The notes beneath the pieces were generated by a model. That model worked only from the letters and a program-made list of their open reading frames with translations, was not told the origin of the DNA and did no database searches. Below, in pieces: positions 8,168 through 16,484 of a DNA stretch of 22,778 nucleotides (its first letter is position 1; each line of letters opens with the position of its first letter). The stretch covers positions 1 to 22,778 of the forward strand of contig CAZUZO010000043.1 of assembly GCA_964624765.1 (NCBI GenBank), written 5' to 3'. Source of the DNA: JAGTVB01 sp964624765. Lineage in GTDB: Bacteria > Pseudomonadota > Gammaproteobacteria > HK1. Position numbers and translations under genes: made by a program.

Positions 8168-8318
8168 CTCAGAGCTTGTGAAAAAACCTGCCGCGCTACC
8201 CGATAACGGCGTTGGGCGGTGCTCGCCCCTCGCCTATCTATCTGATAGATCTCTCGGCTTCGCGCCGCCCGCCTGGCTCTCGGTCTGCTCGCTACGGTCT
8301 TTTTTCACAACCTCTCAG
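8168..8318 (-). mobile_element. Miniature inverted-repeat element B, copy 2 (inverted)
   Basis: This 151-base element has good terminal repeats: CTCAGAGCTTGTGAAAAAA at the left and TTTTTTCACAACCTCTCAG at the right, with only a few mismatches. Its reverse complement matches copy 1 at 4447-4594 throughout, including CTATCAGATAGATAG, GGCGAGGGGCGAGCACC and GCCCAACGCCG. The two copies enclose the ATP-grasp/alpha-E operon in opposite orientation. It is non-coding. Its terminal repeats are better preserved than those of copy 1, so it may be the more recent insertion. Confidence 0.78.
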
Positions 8319-8638
8319 TGTTGCTGGCCGCAAGCTGCCCAGAACCACGTCTATCAGCACAACTCGGATCAGCTCCATAAACGACCCATCAGCAAACAAC
8401 ATGCCATGGCCACCCTAGGGCCTACAGGGTGCCTCAGACCATCGAGTCTCTCACCACAATCGCTGAATTTCGCACCACTAATGTGCGTCAGATCGACCGC
8501 TCGCACCGAGATGGCGCCAACGAGCGCTAAACCAGAACGGCCAGATGCGCGGCGTGCAGAAACGCAGAAGATAAGGCGGGACAGGCGTTCCAGAGAGACT
8601 CGGGGACCCGCAGGTCCCCGGTCATTGCCCTGTGAGAA
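8319..8638. other. Intergenic stretch without a gene
   Basis: Between element B copy 2 and the OmpA-type gene I see no reading frame with family-like content. The only clear structure is the hairpin at 8602-8619. The rest has no repeat or recognisable promoter that I can support. Confidence 0.6.
8602..8619 (-). terminator. Stem-loop downstream of the OmpA-type gene
   Basis: GGGGACC-CGCA-GGTCCCC forms a 7-bp perfect stem with a tetraloop, 19 bases after the OmpA-family stop codon. No T-run follows on the minus strand, so it may be an mRNA 3' end stabiliser or a weak terminator. Confidence 0.5.
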
Positions 8639-9328
8639 TCAGTAGGTTGCCGGCGTAGTCTGGATGCGCTCGGCACGAATCTCGACTTCCACCCGACGGT
8701 TGGGCCGCAGGCACTCGATCAGCGCACTTCCGCGAATACCCTCGCAGGCCTCAATAGGGTTGGCCGGACCCAAACCTTCCACCTCAAACTTTCCCGGAGA
8801 GATCCCGGTCTTGTCCACAAGATAGGCCTTTACCGCGTCCGCCCGCTCCCTCGAAAGGGCTAGGTTATATTCCTCCGACCCGATGCGATCGGTAAAGCCG
8901 GTGATGCGCACCGTCTCGATGGCAGTGAAGCGATCCAATCGATCGGCTAGCTCGTCCAAGAGTTCTGTCGCCTGCGGATCCAGCGTCGCCTCATCAAAAC
9001 CAAACAATGTCTGCACATCGAGAGTCTCTTGCACGGCTACGGTAGTCGGGGCGGCGACCACCACCTCTTCCGGCTCCACCGGCTCAGGTTCTGGAAAGAG
9101 ACGTGCATAGAGTTCCGGATCACACTCCTTTAGGACCATCTCCTCCACCCACGAGCTGGTTCGGACGCAGGTTCCATCACTACTCCTCACCACCACACCG
9201 GAGGTGTCAACGGCATAACCGGGAAAGGAATTAGCCGCTGGCGCGGCTCCAGAATACGCCCCCACCGTCACAGCAATCGCTGCAAACAGGCCGTAACTAC
9301 TGATATGCTCGAGTCGTCTCATACGCAT
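8639..9328 (-). CDS. OmpA family outer-membrane/peptidoglycan-binding protein
   Basis: Envelope protein with an N-terminal signal sequence (hydrophobic core SYGLFAAIAVTVGAYSGAAP, residues 11-30) and a C-terminal OmpA domain that binds peptidoglycan (about 107-222). The domain shows the usual TLFGFDEATLDPQA, RITGFTDRIGSEEYN, LALSRERADAVKAYLV and RPNRRVEVEI, plus two cysteines (CEGIRGSALIEC) placed as the typical disulphide pair. Between signal and domain are a short segment with two cysteines and a Pro/Glu linker (PEPEPVEPEE). There is no transmembrane barrel, so it is a small periplasmic or lipid-free linker type. I chose the ATG at 9328 because AAGGAG lies six bases upstream; the frame is open to 9394. 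It appears to be a single-gene unit. Confidence 0.92.
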   Translation of the reverse strand: MRMRRLEHISSYGLFAAIAVTVGAYSGAAPAANSFPGYAVDTSGVVVRSSDGTCVRTSSWVEEMVLKECDPELYARLFPEPEPVEPEEVVVAAPTTVAVQETLDVQTLFGFDEATLDPQATELLDELADRLDRFTAIETVRITGFTDRIGSEEYNLALSRERADAVKAYLVDKTGISPGKFEVEGLGPANPIEACEGIRGSALIECLRPNRRVEVEIRAERIQTTPATY

Positions 9329-9778
9329 TAGGGTCTCCTTAACAATGTTCTCCAACAGTACCGTGCGCTGCTCGCCAGCGCGATCCTCGTTCACTCAACG
9401 TCTTGCAAGTTCCTCCCCGTCACTCCCTAGGACCTGTTTACTATAACGGCCGCGTTGCTTCGTCTGTGTTCGCGACATCTCTTGGATAGACTCTTGCGGC
9501 ACTGCCGTCTCCTGAATGACCTCATCGCCTCCATCACCGCTACTCCTGTGCCGTGGCCACCTCAACCCGCAGAACCCGCACAAGGATACAACGCCGAGGT
9601 CGCTGTCGCCCCCGACGTGATGCCCCAAGAGCGGTTCTTACGCCATAGCGACCTAGCCGCCCTTTCTTGCATCGGGACCTTGCCATTTGTTGCAATCGAA
9701 CAACTTTTCTGTCGTCAGCGATAACTCGTACCTAAATAGCATAGGCAATCCATTTCCGCAAGCAGCTTCACTGATAAT

Positions 9779-9796
9779 CGAGACACCACTGTCTCG
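9779..9796. terminator. Perfect stem-loop in the long intergenic region
   Basis: CGAGACA-CCAC-TGTCTCG is a 7-bp stem with a four-base loop. On the plus strand GCTTCTTGC follows, a weak T-rich tail. No adjacent gene end explains it, so its role as a terminator is a guess. Confidence 0.3.
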
Positions 9797-10194
9797 GCTT
9801 CTTGCTCACTTAACTTTAAACTCCACTCGCCAGAAACAACCGCTTTATGGCTTGTCCGCATGAGTTCTCGGCATCCATCTGCTCGCTACCAATGCCACGA
9901 CACGCATTTCTCCCAGATCCAATCGCCAATAAGGCGAGCCCTTTTCGCTCCACAGCAACGCAGAAAACCGCGACGGTCGCACGGGTTGTTGTAATTTGCC
10001 ACTTTATGCGGTTTTTTTCAAACGACGCCCTACGGTTTATATTTAATGGATCGCCAGAGTTGCCAAGCCCGTTCGACCGCTCGCCACGACGGCCCTCTAA
10101 CGGCTTCGTCTAAACAGCCGCGGTAGCTAATGTCCGGATAGCTGCCCTTTGGCTCGTGCACGAACGGACAGGTAGGCGATCGGTCGCCACCGAT

Positions 10195-10220
10195 GTTGAC
10201 GGGAATCGTTGACGGGAATC
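10195..10220. repeat. Tandem 13-bp duplication
   Basis: GTTGACGGGAATC occurs twice head to tail, and the next three bases (GTT) begin a third unit. It lies about 150 bases beyond the DUF4105 stop codon in non-coding sequence. It could be a replication slip or a pair of binding sites. Confidence 0.7.
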
Positions 10221-10374
10221 GTTCGGAGTAGGAGACCTATGGCTTTTCTCTTACGAAACGATCGCCCCTGGGGTAGTAGAGTAGAGGGTGGTGCGGGTGC
10301 AAAATGTAATAGCCTGGATAATAGCCGGGCAAATCCACGCGACACCAGGGAGCGGATCGATGCGCTGATCGGCA

Positions 10375-12291
10375 TCAAAAATACACTTGCAAGGCAAGAT
10401 CTGCTTGGGTGAAGTCACCCGCAAACTCGCGCTTACGAGCGATGGCAAAATGCAGAGCACTTTGGGAACCGAGCTTCACGCGCTGACGCAAAACCAGCTC
10501 ATAAGTGGCTCGGCGATCCTCGGTAACCAACCAATGTGAGTAGCCGGCAAGCTCGACACGCCAGCGCGCCGAAAGATCCGCCAACAAACCCAACCGTGGT
10601 CCCACGCCAAGTGCCATGCCCCGCTTAAACCGGTCATTGACCGGCACCGCGGCTTCGGCAAACCCGTACCCCAATACGTTCCCAAACACTTCGTAGGCAA
10701 CGCCCATACCCCCGCCTAGCTGGAGGACCAGCGGTCTGTGGCGGTCGCCAAACTGCCTGCGTGTGAGTTCGGCCGCCGCCTTCCAGGAAAACGGAGTCAG
10801 CAGCCGACTACGGGGCACCAGCGAAACGACATCGATGAACCGAATACTTTCCAGGTCGAGTTGCGAGTCATCGAAATCGTAGCGCAAGGCCGTGTTGAGG
10901 ATCTCGATCTGCGCTCCGCGCGTGTAGCCGCCTACTGGATCCAGCCGATCGTGGTAGCCGGGCCGTAACGTGAATTCGGCAAAACCATGACCGTCGGCGA
11001 ACCCGATACCGACACTCCAGCGCGCACTCTTATGCCCTTGGTCTGGGCGCACCGCGGGTATGAGTGTCGCCGGTGTCTGATCTCCCACCGGCACCTGGCT
11101 GCGCGCCTCCAGAAGGGCCAGAAAGCGGGACCGCTCCAATTGGGCCTCGGCGGGATGGCGGCTCCGGCGATAGGCCAAGTACTCCATGGCGAGCTCCAAG
11201 ACGCGAGCGTGTTCCACCGACGAACGCGATCGACGGGCAACGGTCTGCGCCTCCACCTCCCCGAGCGCTAACTGCTTGCTAAGACGCTGAGCCCGCGCGT
11301 TTAATGCTCTCTCCCGTTCTCGGAGCGCCGTGCTACGAGCCGGCCGAAAGTGGACCGCCGCCAGCAGGCCCGCCTCATCCGTGACGGCGCGAACGGTTTC
11401 GGCAGGAATTGCCCACCACCGGAAAGCCTCCGTCAGCCTCAATCCCGGTCGTGCCACCTCGAGCAGGGAGAGCAACTGGTACGAGCAGTTCTCATCTAGG
11501 AAATAGTAATCGAAGTAGGCCGAGCGCATTTCCCAGACATGCCTCAGCAACCCCTCGATCTCGTCGGGATCGAGGTTCAGAGTGTATTCCCAGATGTCGC
11601 GATTCTCGATATCGCTGTACTGTCTGACGCTGACGTAGTACGGCGCAACTGAAAACCGGCCCGGGTAGCCGCCCAAGAGCCCCTTCAAGGCATAGGCTAC
11701 GCCGCGTTCCTGCTCGGTGACGGCAGCATAGCTGATGGTATATCCCAGCAGGGGGGCGTGTTGTGCCTGCTTCCGTGGATCCACACGCAGCAACGTATGG
11801 CCGAACAGGGAAGCAGGATTATTCAGATACGCCGAGGCGAACACGAGGATCAGGCGCCCTGGATCAAGCTCTTCCATCCAGGCGCGAAACCTATCGCAAG
11901 TCTGCTCTATCAGACGATCCGAGTCAAAACCCAGCTCCTGCTTAAGCCACTGATAGCGAGCCACAAACCGGCACTGGGGATGCTCGTCGGGGCTCTGCGG
12001 ATCGGCACTAGCAAAAAAACCCGCTAGCGTGGCCTCAAGCTCCGCTGCCGGGTCTTGCTTCCCCTCCGGCGAATTAAAAAAGCTCTCGGCGTCGACCAAA
12101 CTCTCAACCCCGGTGGAAAACAAACGTGGTTTATAGTGCAGCAATGCCTGCCACTCTGGACGCTCGGCCAAGCGATGCGCGTGGGCTCGCTGGCGCAGCA
12201 CCTGTGCATAGTCATCGGGCGTGCCCCAGCCCATCACCGAAACCGACATGAGCACCGTCCAACTGACCAGAACGAGCAACCGGTTCGGCAT
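10375..12291 (-). CDS. DUF4105 protein, Lnb N-terminal periplasmic-domain type
   Basis: Large (638-residue) exported protein of the DUF4105 family; its domain resembles the N-terminal periplasmic domain of lipoprotein N-acyltransferase Lnb. A signal peptide (LLVLVSWTVLMSVSVMGWG, about residues 5-23) is followed by the conserved block SAYLNNPASLFGHTLLRVDP with H165 and by FLDENCSYQLLSLLEVARP with C269; these two are the likely catalytic pair of a papain-like fold. The second half alternates polar and hydrophobic residues and ends in ...ALQVYF; a terminal phenylalanine of this kind suggests an outer-membrane beta-barrel. It follows the DUF3015 gene on the same strand after 253 bases. Its ribosome site is weak. 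The enzyme reaction has not been shown for this subgroup. Confidence 0.9.
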   Translation of the reverse strand: MPNRLLVLVSWTVLMSVSVMGWGTPDDYAQVLRQRAHAHRLAERPEWQALLHYKPRLFSTGVESLVDAESFFNSPEGKQDPAAELEATLAGFFASADPQSPDEHPQCRFVARYQWLKQELGFDSDRLIEQTCDRFRAWMEELDPGRLILVFASAYLNNPASLFGHTLLRVDPRKQAQHAPLLGYTISYAAVTEQERGVAYALKGLLGGYPGRFSVAPYYVSVRQYSDIENRDIWEYTLNLDPDEIEGLLRHVWEMRSAYFDYYFLDENCSYQLLSLLEVARPGLRLTEAFRWWAIPAETVRAVTDEAGLLAAVHFRPARSTALRERERALNARAQRLSKQLALGEVEAQTVARRSRSSVEHARVLELAMEYLAYRRSRHPAEAQLERSRFLALLEARSQVPVGDQTPATLIPAVRPDQGHKSARWSVGIGFADGHGFAEFTLRPGYHDRLDPVGGYTRGAQIEILNTALRYDFDDSQLDLESIRFIDVVSLVPRSRLLTPFSWKAAAELTRRQFGDRHRPLVLQLGGGMGVAYEVFGNVLGYGFAEAAVPVNDRFKRGMALGVGPRLGLLADLSARWRVELAGYSHWLVTEDRRATYELVLRQRVKLGSQSALHFAIARKREFAGDFTQADLALQVYF

Positions 12292-12486
12292 GAAGGGAGC
12301 TTGGGATAAAGACTCGTGGCAAGGCTAAAGGCAAACCCACCAGAGGAGATCGAGGCGGGATATGTCCCTCTTGCCACTCGGGGTACACGAAAGGTGTTCG
12401 GACCGACACCCTCCCCCACCCGCTTGTGCTCGGATCTCCGTGATCAAGGATAGACCGCCTACTCGACGGTCGATCGACAACGACAC

Positions 12487-12515
12487 CTCCCGAGCCGCCG
12501 AAGGCAACTCGGGAG
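12487..12515 (-). terminator. Stem-loop after the DUF3015 gene
   Basis: CTCCCGAG and its exact complement CTCGGGAG enclose a 13-base loop, starting about 30 bases after the DUF3015 stop codon. There is no strong T-run on the minus strand, so read-through into the DUF4105 gene is likely at some level; it may attenuate rather than end transcription. Confidence 0.4.
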
Positions 12516-12544
12516 TAGATATCGGCGCGTGTGCGCGGGAGCGC

Positions 12545-12964
12545 CTACGAGGCTCGATCGCGCTGCATACCCTTCATCTGCTCAAGCCTTGCCACCAGCT
12601 CCCGCGGCGTCAGCTCATCGGAACTCAACAAGCCCGGAAACCTCTCCTTGGTCAGCGCGAAAAAGGCCGGCTGGCCAGCCTCTGGGATGCCCATAAGCGA
12701 AGCCAGCGAGGCGAGATACTCTCCACCGCCACGCGCCATATCTTCGCGAATTCGCTCAAAGTTGACGGTTGTGAACGCGTAAACCTTCTGTTCGGCGGCA
12801 CTCGTCGAATCGCGAGGGCTCGTGCTGGAGGTAAACTCCACGGTGGCTTCGCTGGTGTTGGCCACCGTCTCCGTCGTCGTCTCCGTAAAGGCACACGAAG
12901 ACAACAGCCACGTTAAACCTGACAGGACTACGACTCGGGGGATCCACTCGCGCCGTCTGTTCAC
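12545..12964 (-). CDS. DUF3015 family lipoprotein
   Basis: Small (139-residue) predicted lipoprotein. The signal sequence ends in the lipobox LSSC with the modified cysteine at residue 24. A Thr/Ser-rich linker (TETTTETVANTSEATVEF) is followed by the DUF3015 core, VYAFTTVNFERIREDMARGG, GEYLASLASLMGIP and FFALTKERFPGLLSSDEL. The GTG start at 12964 has GAGGAGG six bases upstream. DUF3015 genes are often found beside DUF4105 genes, and the same pairing occurs here. Its function is unknown; an inner or outer leaflet location cannot be told, though serine rather than aspartate at a likely +2 position speaks weakly for the outer membrane. Confidence 0.87.
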   Translation of the reverse strand: MNRRREWIPRVVVLSGLTWLLSSCAFTETTTETVANTSEATVEFTSSTSPRDSTSAAEQKVYAFTTVNFERIREDMARGGGEYLASLASLMGIPEAGQPAFFALTKERFPGLLSSDELTPRELVARLEQMKGMQRDRAS

Positions 12965-12997
12965 TTGAGCCTCCTCGCTCCCTCGCAGGGGATGTGA

Positions 12998-13225
12998 TTA
13001 GGGGTTGACCCAAGCGCGGAGCTTACCGACCCCCTCCATGAGAGTCAAGAAAACTCCGGCCATGGTCATCGTTGCTTCAGGGTTGTTCTGGAGCACACCG
13101 TTGGCGCCCAAGACTTGGGCAGCCGAAACCCGGGCGCGCAAGGGTGCGTGCGGCAAGGATGCCGGATCCAAGCCGACAGGGACGTCTTCACGGCGTCCCT
13201 TGCCCCAAGGGATCGGCTGCCCCAA
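12998..13225 (-). CDS. Possible small protein, unrecognised
   Basis: A 75-residue open frame in the 327-base gap between the flotillin-like and DUF3015 genes, same strand. Its C-terminal half (ARVSAAQVLGANGVLQNNPE, then TMTMAGVFLTLMEGVGKLRA) reads like a genuine protein, but the only start is a TTG at 13225 right after an in-frame stop, without a clear ribosome site. I recognise no family. It could be the remnant of a longer gene. Low confidence. Confidence 0.25.
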   Translation of the reverse strand: MGQPIPWGKGRREDVPVGLDPASLPHAPLRARVSAAQVLGANGVLQNNPEATMTMAGVFLTLMEGVGKLRAWVNP

Positions 13226-13291
13226 GGGTCACAGTCACTCGACGCCCGTCCGCTTGAGCACGGTGCGCAATCCCGCATGCAACATCGGCCG

Positions 13292-15043
13292 CTACTCCGC
13301 ACGCGGGGTGGCCGGCGGCGCCTCGCGATGGATTTCCGGTGGTTGCGGTCTATCAGGCTCTTCGGCGGACGGCCTTGGCGACGGCTGCGGCGCGGGCCGC
13401 GCCGGCGGGGGCTTGCCTGGCCCAGCATCCGGCGGCACCAGGCCACTGAACTCGGCGAGATCACCGAGCCCGACCTCCTTCAAGAGCGCATCCACCAGGG
13501 GGCGCTGCGCCCGATAACGCAGCGCATGATCGACCACCGAGCGGGCCAGATTGGCGTCTCCACCGGACCCGTCGGCGTCGCCCGTGACTACGCCCATGCC
13601 CCGGATGTCGACGATCTTGATGCCGTCGATCTTCTCCATCGGCTTGACCGACTGCTGGATGATAGTGGGCAGCTGGCGCAGCAGTTCGAGTTTCGCTTCC
13701 AGCGCGATCTGCTGATCGTTTAGCGCGTTGCGCGCCTCGTTGATAGCCCGCTTTCCGTCCGCCTCGACACGGTAGCGCTCTTCGTCGGCCTGTGCGCGGA
13801 TACGCACCGCATCGGCCTCACCGGTGGCAGAGATGCGCGCCGCGGCAGCCCGATCCTCGGACGCCTTCTTGTCGGCCTCGGCCCCGACGACGATGGCGAT
13901 AGCTTCCTGCTCGGCCTTCTCACGCGCCTGCACCAGTCGCACCGCCTTGGCGCGCTCAGCGATCGCGGTCTCGCGCACCTTGTGCACTTCCTCCTCGGCG
14001 GCAACCGCCTTGGCCAGCGCATGGTCGGCCTCGGCCTTGGCGGCGGATTCCTCCTTGGATTTCTCAGAGATAGCGATCTCGCGTTCTTGTTCGGCGATAC
14101 GCACCATCCGCTGGCGCTCGATCTCGCGCTGCTCGATGGTGCGGCGCTTCTCGATCTCGGCCTCGGCGATGGCGCGTTCGGCGGCGAGGCGCGCCTGCTC
14201 GGCCTCGCGGCGACGCTCGGCCTCCTGCTGGGCGATCGTGGCGGTGGCCTCGGCGGTGCGTACCTTGACCTCCTGGTTCTGGATCAGACGTGCGTACTCG
14301 GCGTCGCGCGCGATCTCCAACGACTGGCGCTCGGTTTCGAGATCCTTCATCTCGATGGCGATCTTGGTTTCGCGCTCGATGTCGTTACGCTGCTTGCGGC
14401 GCAGTTCGATCTCCTGGGTCAGTTTGGTCAGCCCCTGGGCATCGAAGGCATTCTGGGGGTTGAAGAAATCGGCCGCGGTTTGGTCGAGTCCGGTAAGCGA
14501 TACCGATTCCAGCTCGAGACCGTTCTTGTGCAGATCCTCGGCCACCGCGATCTGCACCTTCTGGGCGAAGTCGACACGGTTCTCGTGCAGGCCCTCCATG
14601 GTCATACCAGCGGCCACCGCACGCAGCGCATCGACGAATTTACCCTCGACCAACTCCTTCAGCGCAGCGGGCTCCATGGTGCGACGGCCGAGCGTCTGCG
14701 CGGCGGTGGAGATGGCGCTGGCATCCGGCTTCACGCGCACGTAGAACTCGGCCTGCACGTCCACGCGCATGCGGTCGTGGGTAATCAGCGCCGCTTCCCG
14801 GGCGCGCAGCACCTCCAGTTTCAGGGTATTCATGTTAACGGGGATGGTCTCGTGCAAGACCGGCAGCACGATGGCGCCGCCGTCACGCACGACCTTCTCG
14901 CCCCCAAGACCGGTGCGCACGAAAGCGATTTCCTTGCTGGCACGGTAGTAGAGGCGGGCGAAGATCAGGCCGATAGCAAACAGCGCGATCAAGATGATCA
15001 CGGCCGGCACGATGAGGGACATCATCGCAATGTTCATATCCAT
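13292..15043 (-). CDS. yqiK: Flotillin-like inner-membrane protein (YqiK type)
   Basis: Membrane scaffold of the flotillin/SPFH class, thought to organise membrane microdomains and respond to envelope stress. One N-terminal helix (SLIVPAVIILIALFAIGLIF, about residues 9-28) is followed by an SPFH/Band 7 domain (about 30-200: GGAIVLPVLHETIPVNMNTL, VDVQAEFYVRVKPD, GLELESVSLTGLDQTAADFF). From about 210 to 450 there is a long charged coiled coil with many Ala-Glu and Glu-Arg repeats. A proline-rich tail closes the protein (about 535-583). The start has GAGGAG about six bases upstream. It is the last of three genes with pspA and the YqiJ-like gene. Its length (583) is slightly above the usual size for YqiK because of the tail. 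Confidence 0.93.
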   Translation of the reverse strand: MDMNIAMMSLIVPAVIILIALFAIGLIFARLYYRASKEIAFVRTGLGGEKVVRDGGAIVLPVLHETIPVNMNTLKLEVLRAREAALITHDRMRVDVQAEFYVRVKPDASAISTAAQTLGRRTMEPAALKELVEGKFVDALRAVAAGMTMEGLHENRVDFAQKVQIAVAEDLHKNGLELESVSLTGLDQTAADFFNPQNAFDAQGLTKLTQEIELRRKQRNDIERETKIAIEMKDLETERQSLEIARDAEYARLIQNQEVKVRTAEATATIAQQEAERRREAEQARLAAERAIAEAEIEKRRTIEQREIERQRMVRIAEQEREIAISEKSKEESAAKAEADHALAKAVAAEEEVHKVRETAIAERAKAVRLVQAREKAEQEAIAIVVGAEADKKASEDRAAAARISATGEADAVRIRAQADEERYRVEADGKRAINEARNALNDQQIALEAKLELLRQLPTIIQQSVKPMEKIDGIKIVDIRGMGVVTGDADGSGGDANLARSVVDHALRYRAQRPLVDALLKEVGLGDLAEFSGLVPPDAGPGKPPPARPAPQPSPRPSAEEPDRPQPPEIHREAPPATPRAE

Positions 15044-15114
15044 GCAAAGCTCCTCAGACGGTGGACCGCAGCAGCCCGGCTACAGCTATAACGCACAAAG
15101 GTGGGGAAACGCTC

Positions 15115-15813
15115 CTACCCATCCAGCAGGGTCGGATTCGGATTGGCGATGGCGCTGAAACGGCCACCGCCGAGCTTGCGCACCAGCAGCACGGTACTGC
15201 CGACTTGGAAGATATCATCGGCTTCCTCCGGTTCCACCAGGACGTAGTGCTCGGTGCCAAAGGCATCTACCACGCGCGCCTGCCCTGGCATCCCGGCGCG
15301 TGCGCTGCCCGGGCCCACAATCCGCGCGGTGCGCCCGACGAAGGTAGCAGGGCTGACGGCACTGGTCTCGTCCCGCGGTAGCATACGTGCGAGTCTGCCG
15401 GTGCAAGCGCGCACCACCGGCAAACTGCCGATCAGCACTAACGGTGCCGCCGCCACCGCCGGCAGGGCAAAGCCGCTCAGATCGCGCAGCAGACCCTGCA
15501 GGGTCAATCCAGCCAGGCCAAACACAGTGAGGAACACGATCAGTACCATCAGCACCGGTACCCGCCCCACATAAAGCCAGGCTAGGAAACGGCCGATCAC
15601 ACCCTGCGCGTCGGCGTGACTGGTCGCCTCCATGCCGGTCGGCGCATCGCCCAGGTTTTGGATACCGGTATGCGAGATGACGAAGTCATCGACGATGTCG
15701 TGGACGGTAAAGCCGGTCATCAGCGCGATGAGTTCCACCACAGCCAGACCCACCATGACCAGCAGCGCCACCGTAAAGAGTGTGCTACCGTCCGCGGTGA
15801 ACCACTCGGTCAC
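15115..15813 (-). CDS. yqiJ: YqiJ-like OB-fold membrane protein (DUF1449)
   Basis: Inner-membrane partner of YqiK, related to NfeD-type proteins. It has about three hydrophobic segments (FTVALLVMVGLAVVELIALM near the N-terminus, VPVLMVLIVFLTVFGLAGLT near residue 87, GFALPAVAAAPLVLIGSLPV near 114) followed by a soluble OB-fold (about 150-232; ATFVGRTARIVGPGSARAGM, GTEHYVLVEPEEADDIFQVG). The GTG start overlaps the pspA stop (GTGA). NfeD-like proteins regularly pair with SPFH proteins, and 71 bases separate it from the flotillin-like gene. The length, 232 residues, fits the family. Confidence 0.92.
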   Translation of the reverse strand: MTEWFTADGSTLFTVALLVMVGLAVVELIALMTGFTVHDIVDDFVISHTGIQNLGDAPTGMEATSHADAQGVIGRFLAWLYVGRVPVLMVLIVFLTVFGLAGLTLQGLLRDLSGFALPAVAAAPLVLIGSLPVVRACTGRLARMLPRDETSAVSPATFVGRTARIVGPGSARAGMPGQARVVDAFGTEHYVLVEPEEADDIFQVGSTVLLVRKLGGGRFSAIANPNPTLLDG

Positions 15814-16484
15814 ACGTCGCCTGCCTTGAGCTCGGCCAGCCGGGCGGCCACGCGATTCTTGCGCGCCAGCTCCTCTAATTCCGCCAGCTTGGCGGCATCA
15901 CTGGAGGCAGAGGGGCTCTTGAGTCCGGTCTGGCGCTGGAAGACACGTTCGAAGGCGTCGCTGGCGCGCTCGGCCCGGACCTGCGCCGAGTCGCCTCCGG
16001 CGCTATCGGTACCCGTCGTCTTGATCGACGATGCCTGCTGCTGGCGTGCCTTGACGTAGTCGGCCAAAGCGTCGCGCATCTCGCGCCGCTTCGCCTGCAG
16101 GGCGGTCACGTAACCCTCCAAGCGTGCCTTGTCCTCGGCCAGCTCGCCCAAGCGCGCTTCCAAGACCGGGATCTGGGCCTCAATGTCGATCTGGCGCTCG
16201 ACGGCAACGGTAGCCAGGTCCTCGCGGCCCTGATCCAGAGCCAACTTGGCCTGCTCGGCGAGCCGCTCGTGGCGGCCACTTTCCTCGGCCAGGCGCTTGG
16301 CGGTAAGATGGCGTTGCGCCTCGACGTGGCCGAGGTCAGCGCGCACGTCAGCGATGGCCCTGTCGATCTCGCGCACTGCCTGTTCCATGGTGGCTTCCGG
16401 CGCGGCGTTCTCCACCGCGTCGACGATGGCGTGGAAACTGCCTGCGATCAGACGGCCGACGCGGCTGGTCAGGGATTCGATCAT
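15810..16484 (-). CDS. pspA: PspA/IM30 family protein
   Basis: ESCRT-III-like membrane-remodelling and envelope-stress protein; it binds the inner face of the membrane. The product (224 residues) begins MIESLTSRVGRLIAGSFHAI and has the usual EQAVREIDRAIADVRADLG and a long helical coiled coil, with a variable Ser/Thr/Gly-rich stretch near residues 170-180. I chose the ATG at 16484; GGGAGA lies eight bases upstream, and a GTG one codon earlier is possible. It leads an operon with the YqiJ- and YqiK-like genes (four-base overlap with the former). I could not identify a sigma-54 promoter of the kind that drives pspA in enterobacteria, nor pspB, pspC or pspF. Confidence 0.92.
   Translation of the reverse strand: MIESLTSRVGRLIAGSFHAIVDAVENAAPEATMEQAVREIDRAIADVRADLGHVEAQRHLTAKRLAEESGRHERLAEQAKLALDQGREDLATVAVERQIDIEAQIPVLEARLGELAEDKARLEGYVTALQAKRREMRDALADYVKARQQQASSIKTTGTDSAGGDSAQVRAERASDAFERVFQRQTGLKSPSASSDAAKLAELEELARKNRVAARLAELKAGDV

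Larger units (their letters stand above)
9329..10374. other. Long intergenic region, no convincing gene
   Basis: About 1 kb between the OmpA-type gene and the DUF4105 gene. Base composition drops locally in AT content terms: roughly 9720-10060 is richer in A+T than its surroundings. Short open frames exist on both strands (for example 9455-9724 plus, 9395-9628 minus, 9847-10113 plus, 10127-10374 minus), but none has a good ribosome site and family-like content together. The region holds a 7-bp perfect hairpin at 9779-9796 and a 13-bp tandem duplication at 10195-10220. It should also hold the OmpA promoter, which I cannot place with confidence. Confidence 0.55.

Noticed and set aside
6596..8206. 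Plus-strand frames opposite the ATP-grasp gene
   Set aside because: Antisense to a strongly conserved protein; no ribosome sites or family content.
10127..10378. Minus-strand 83-codon frame starting at the DUF4105 stop
   Set aside because: It overlaps the stop in a coupled-looking way, but the translation is basic and low in family-like content, and it spans the 13-bp tandem duplication; not supported as a gene.
13824..15091. Long plus-strand open frames opposite the flotillin-like gene
   Set aside because: They are antisense shadows of a GC-rich, Ala/Glu/Arg-repeat coding sequence; compositions are low-complexity (Ser/Arg or Gly/Leu) and have no family features.
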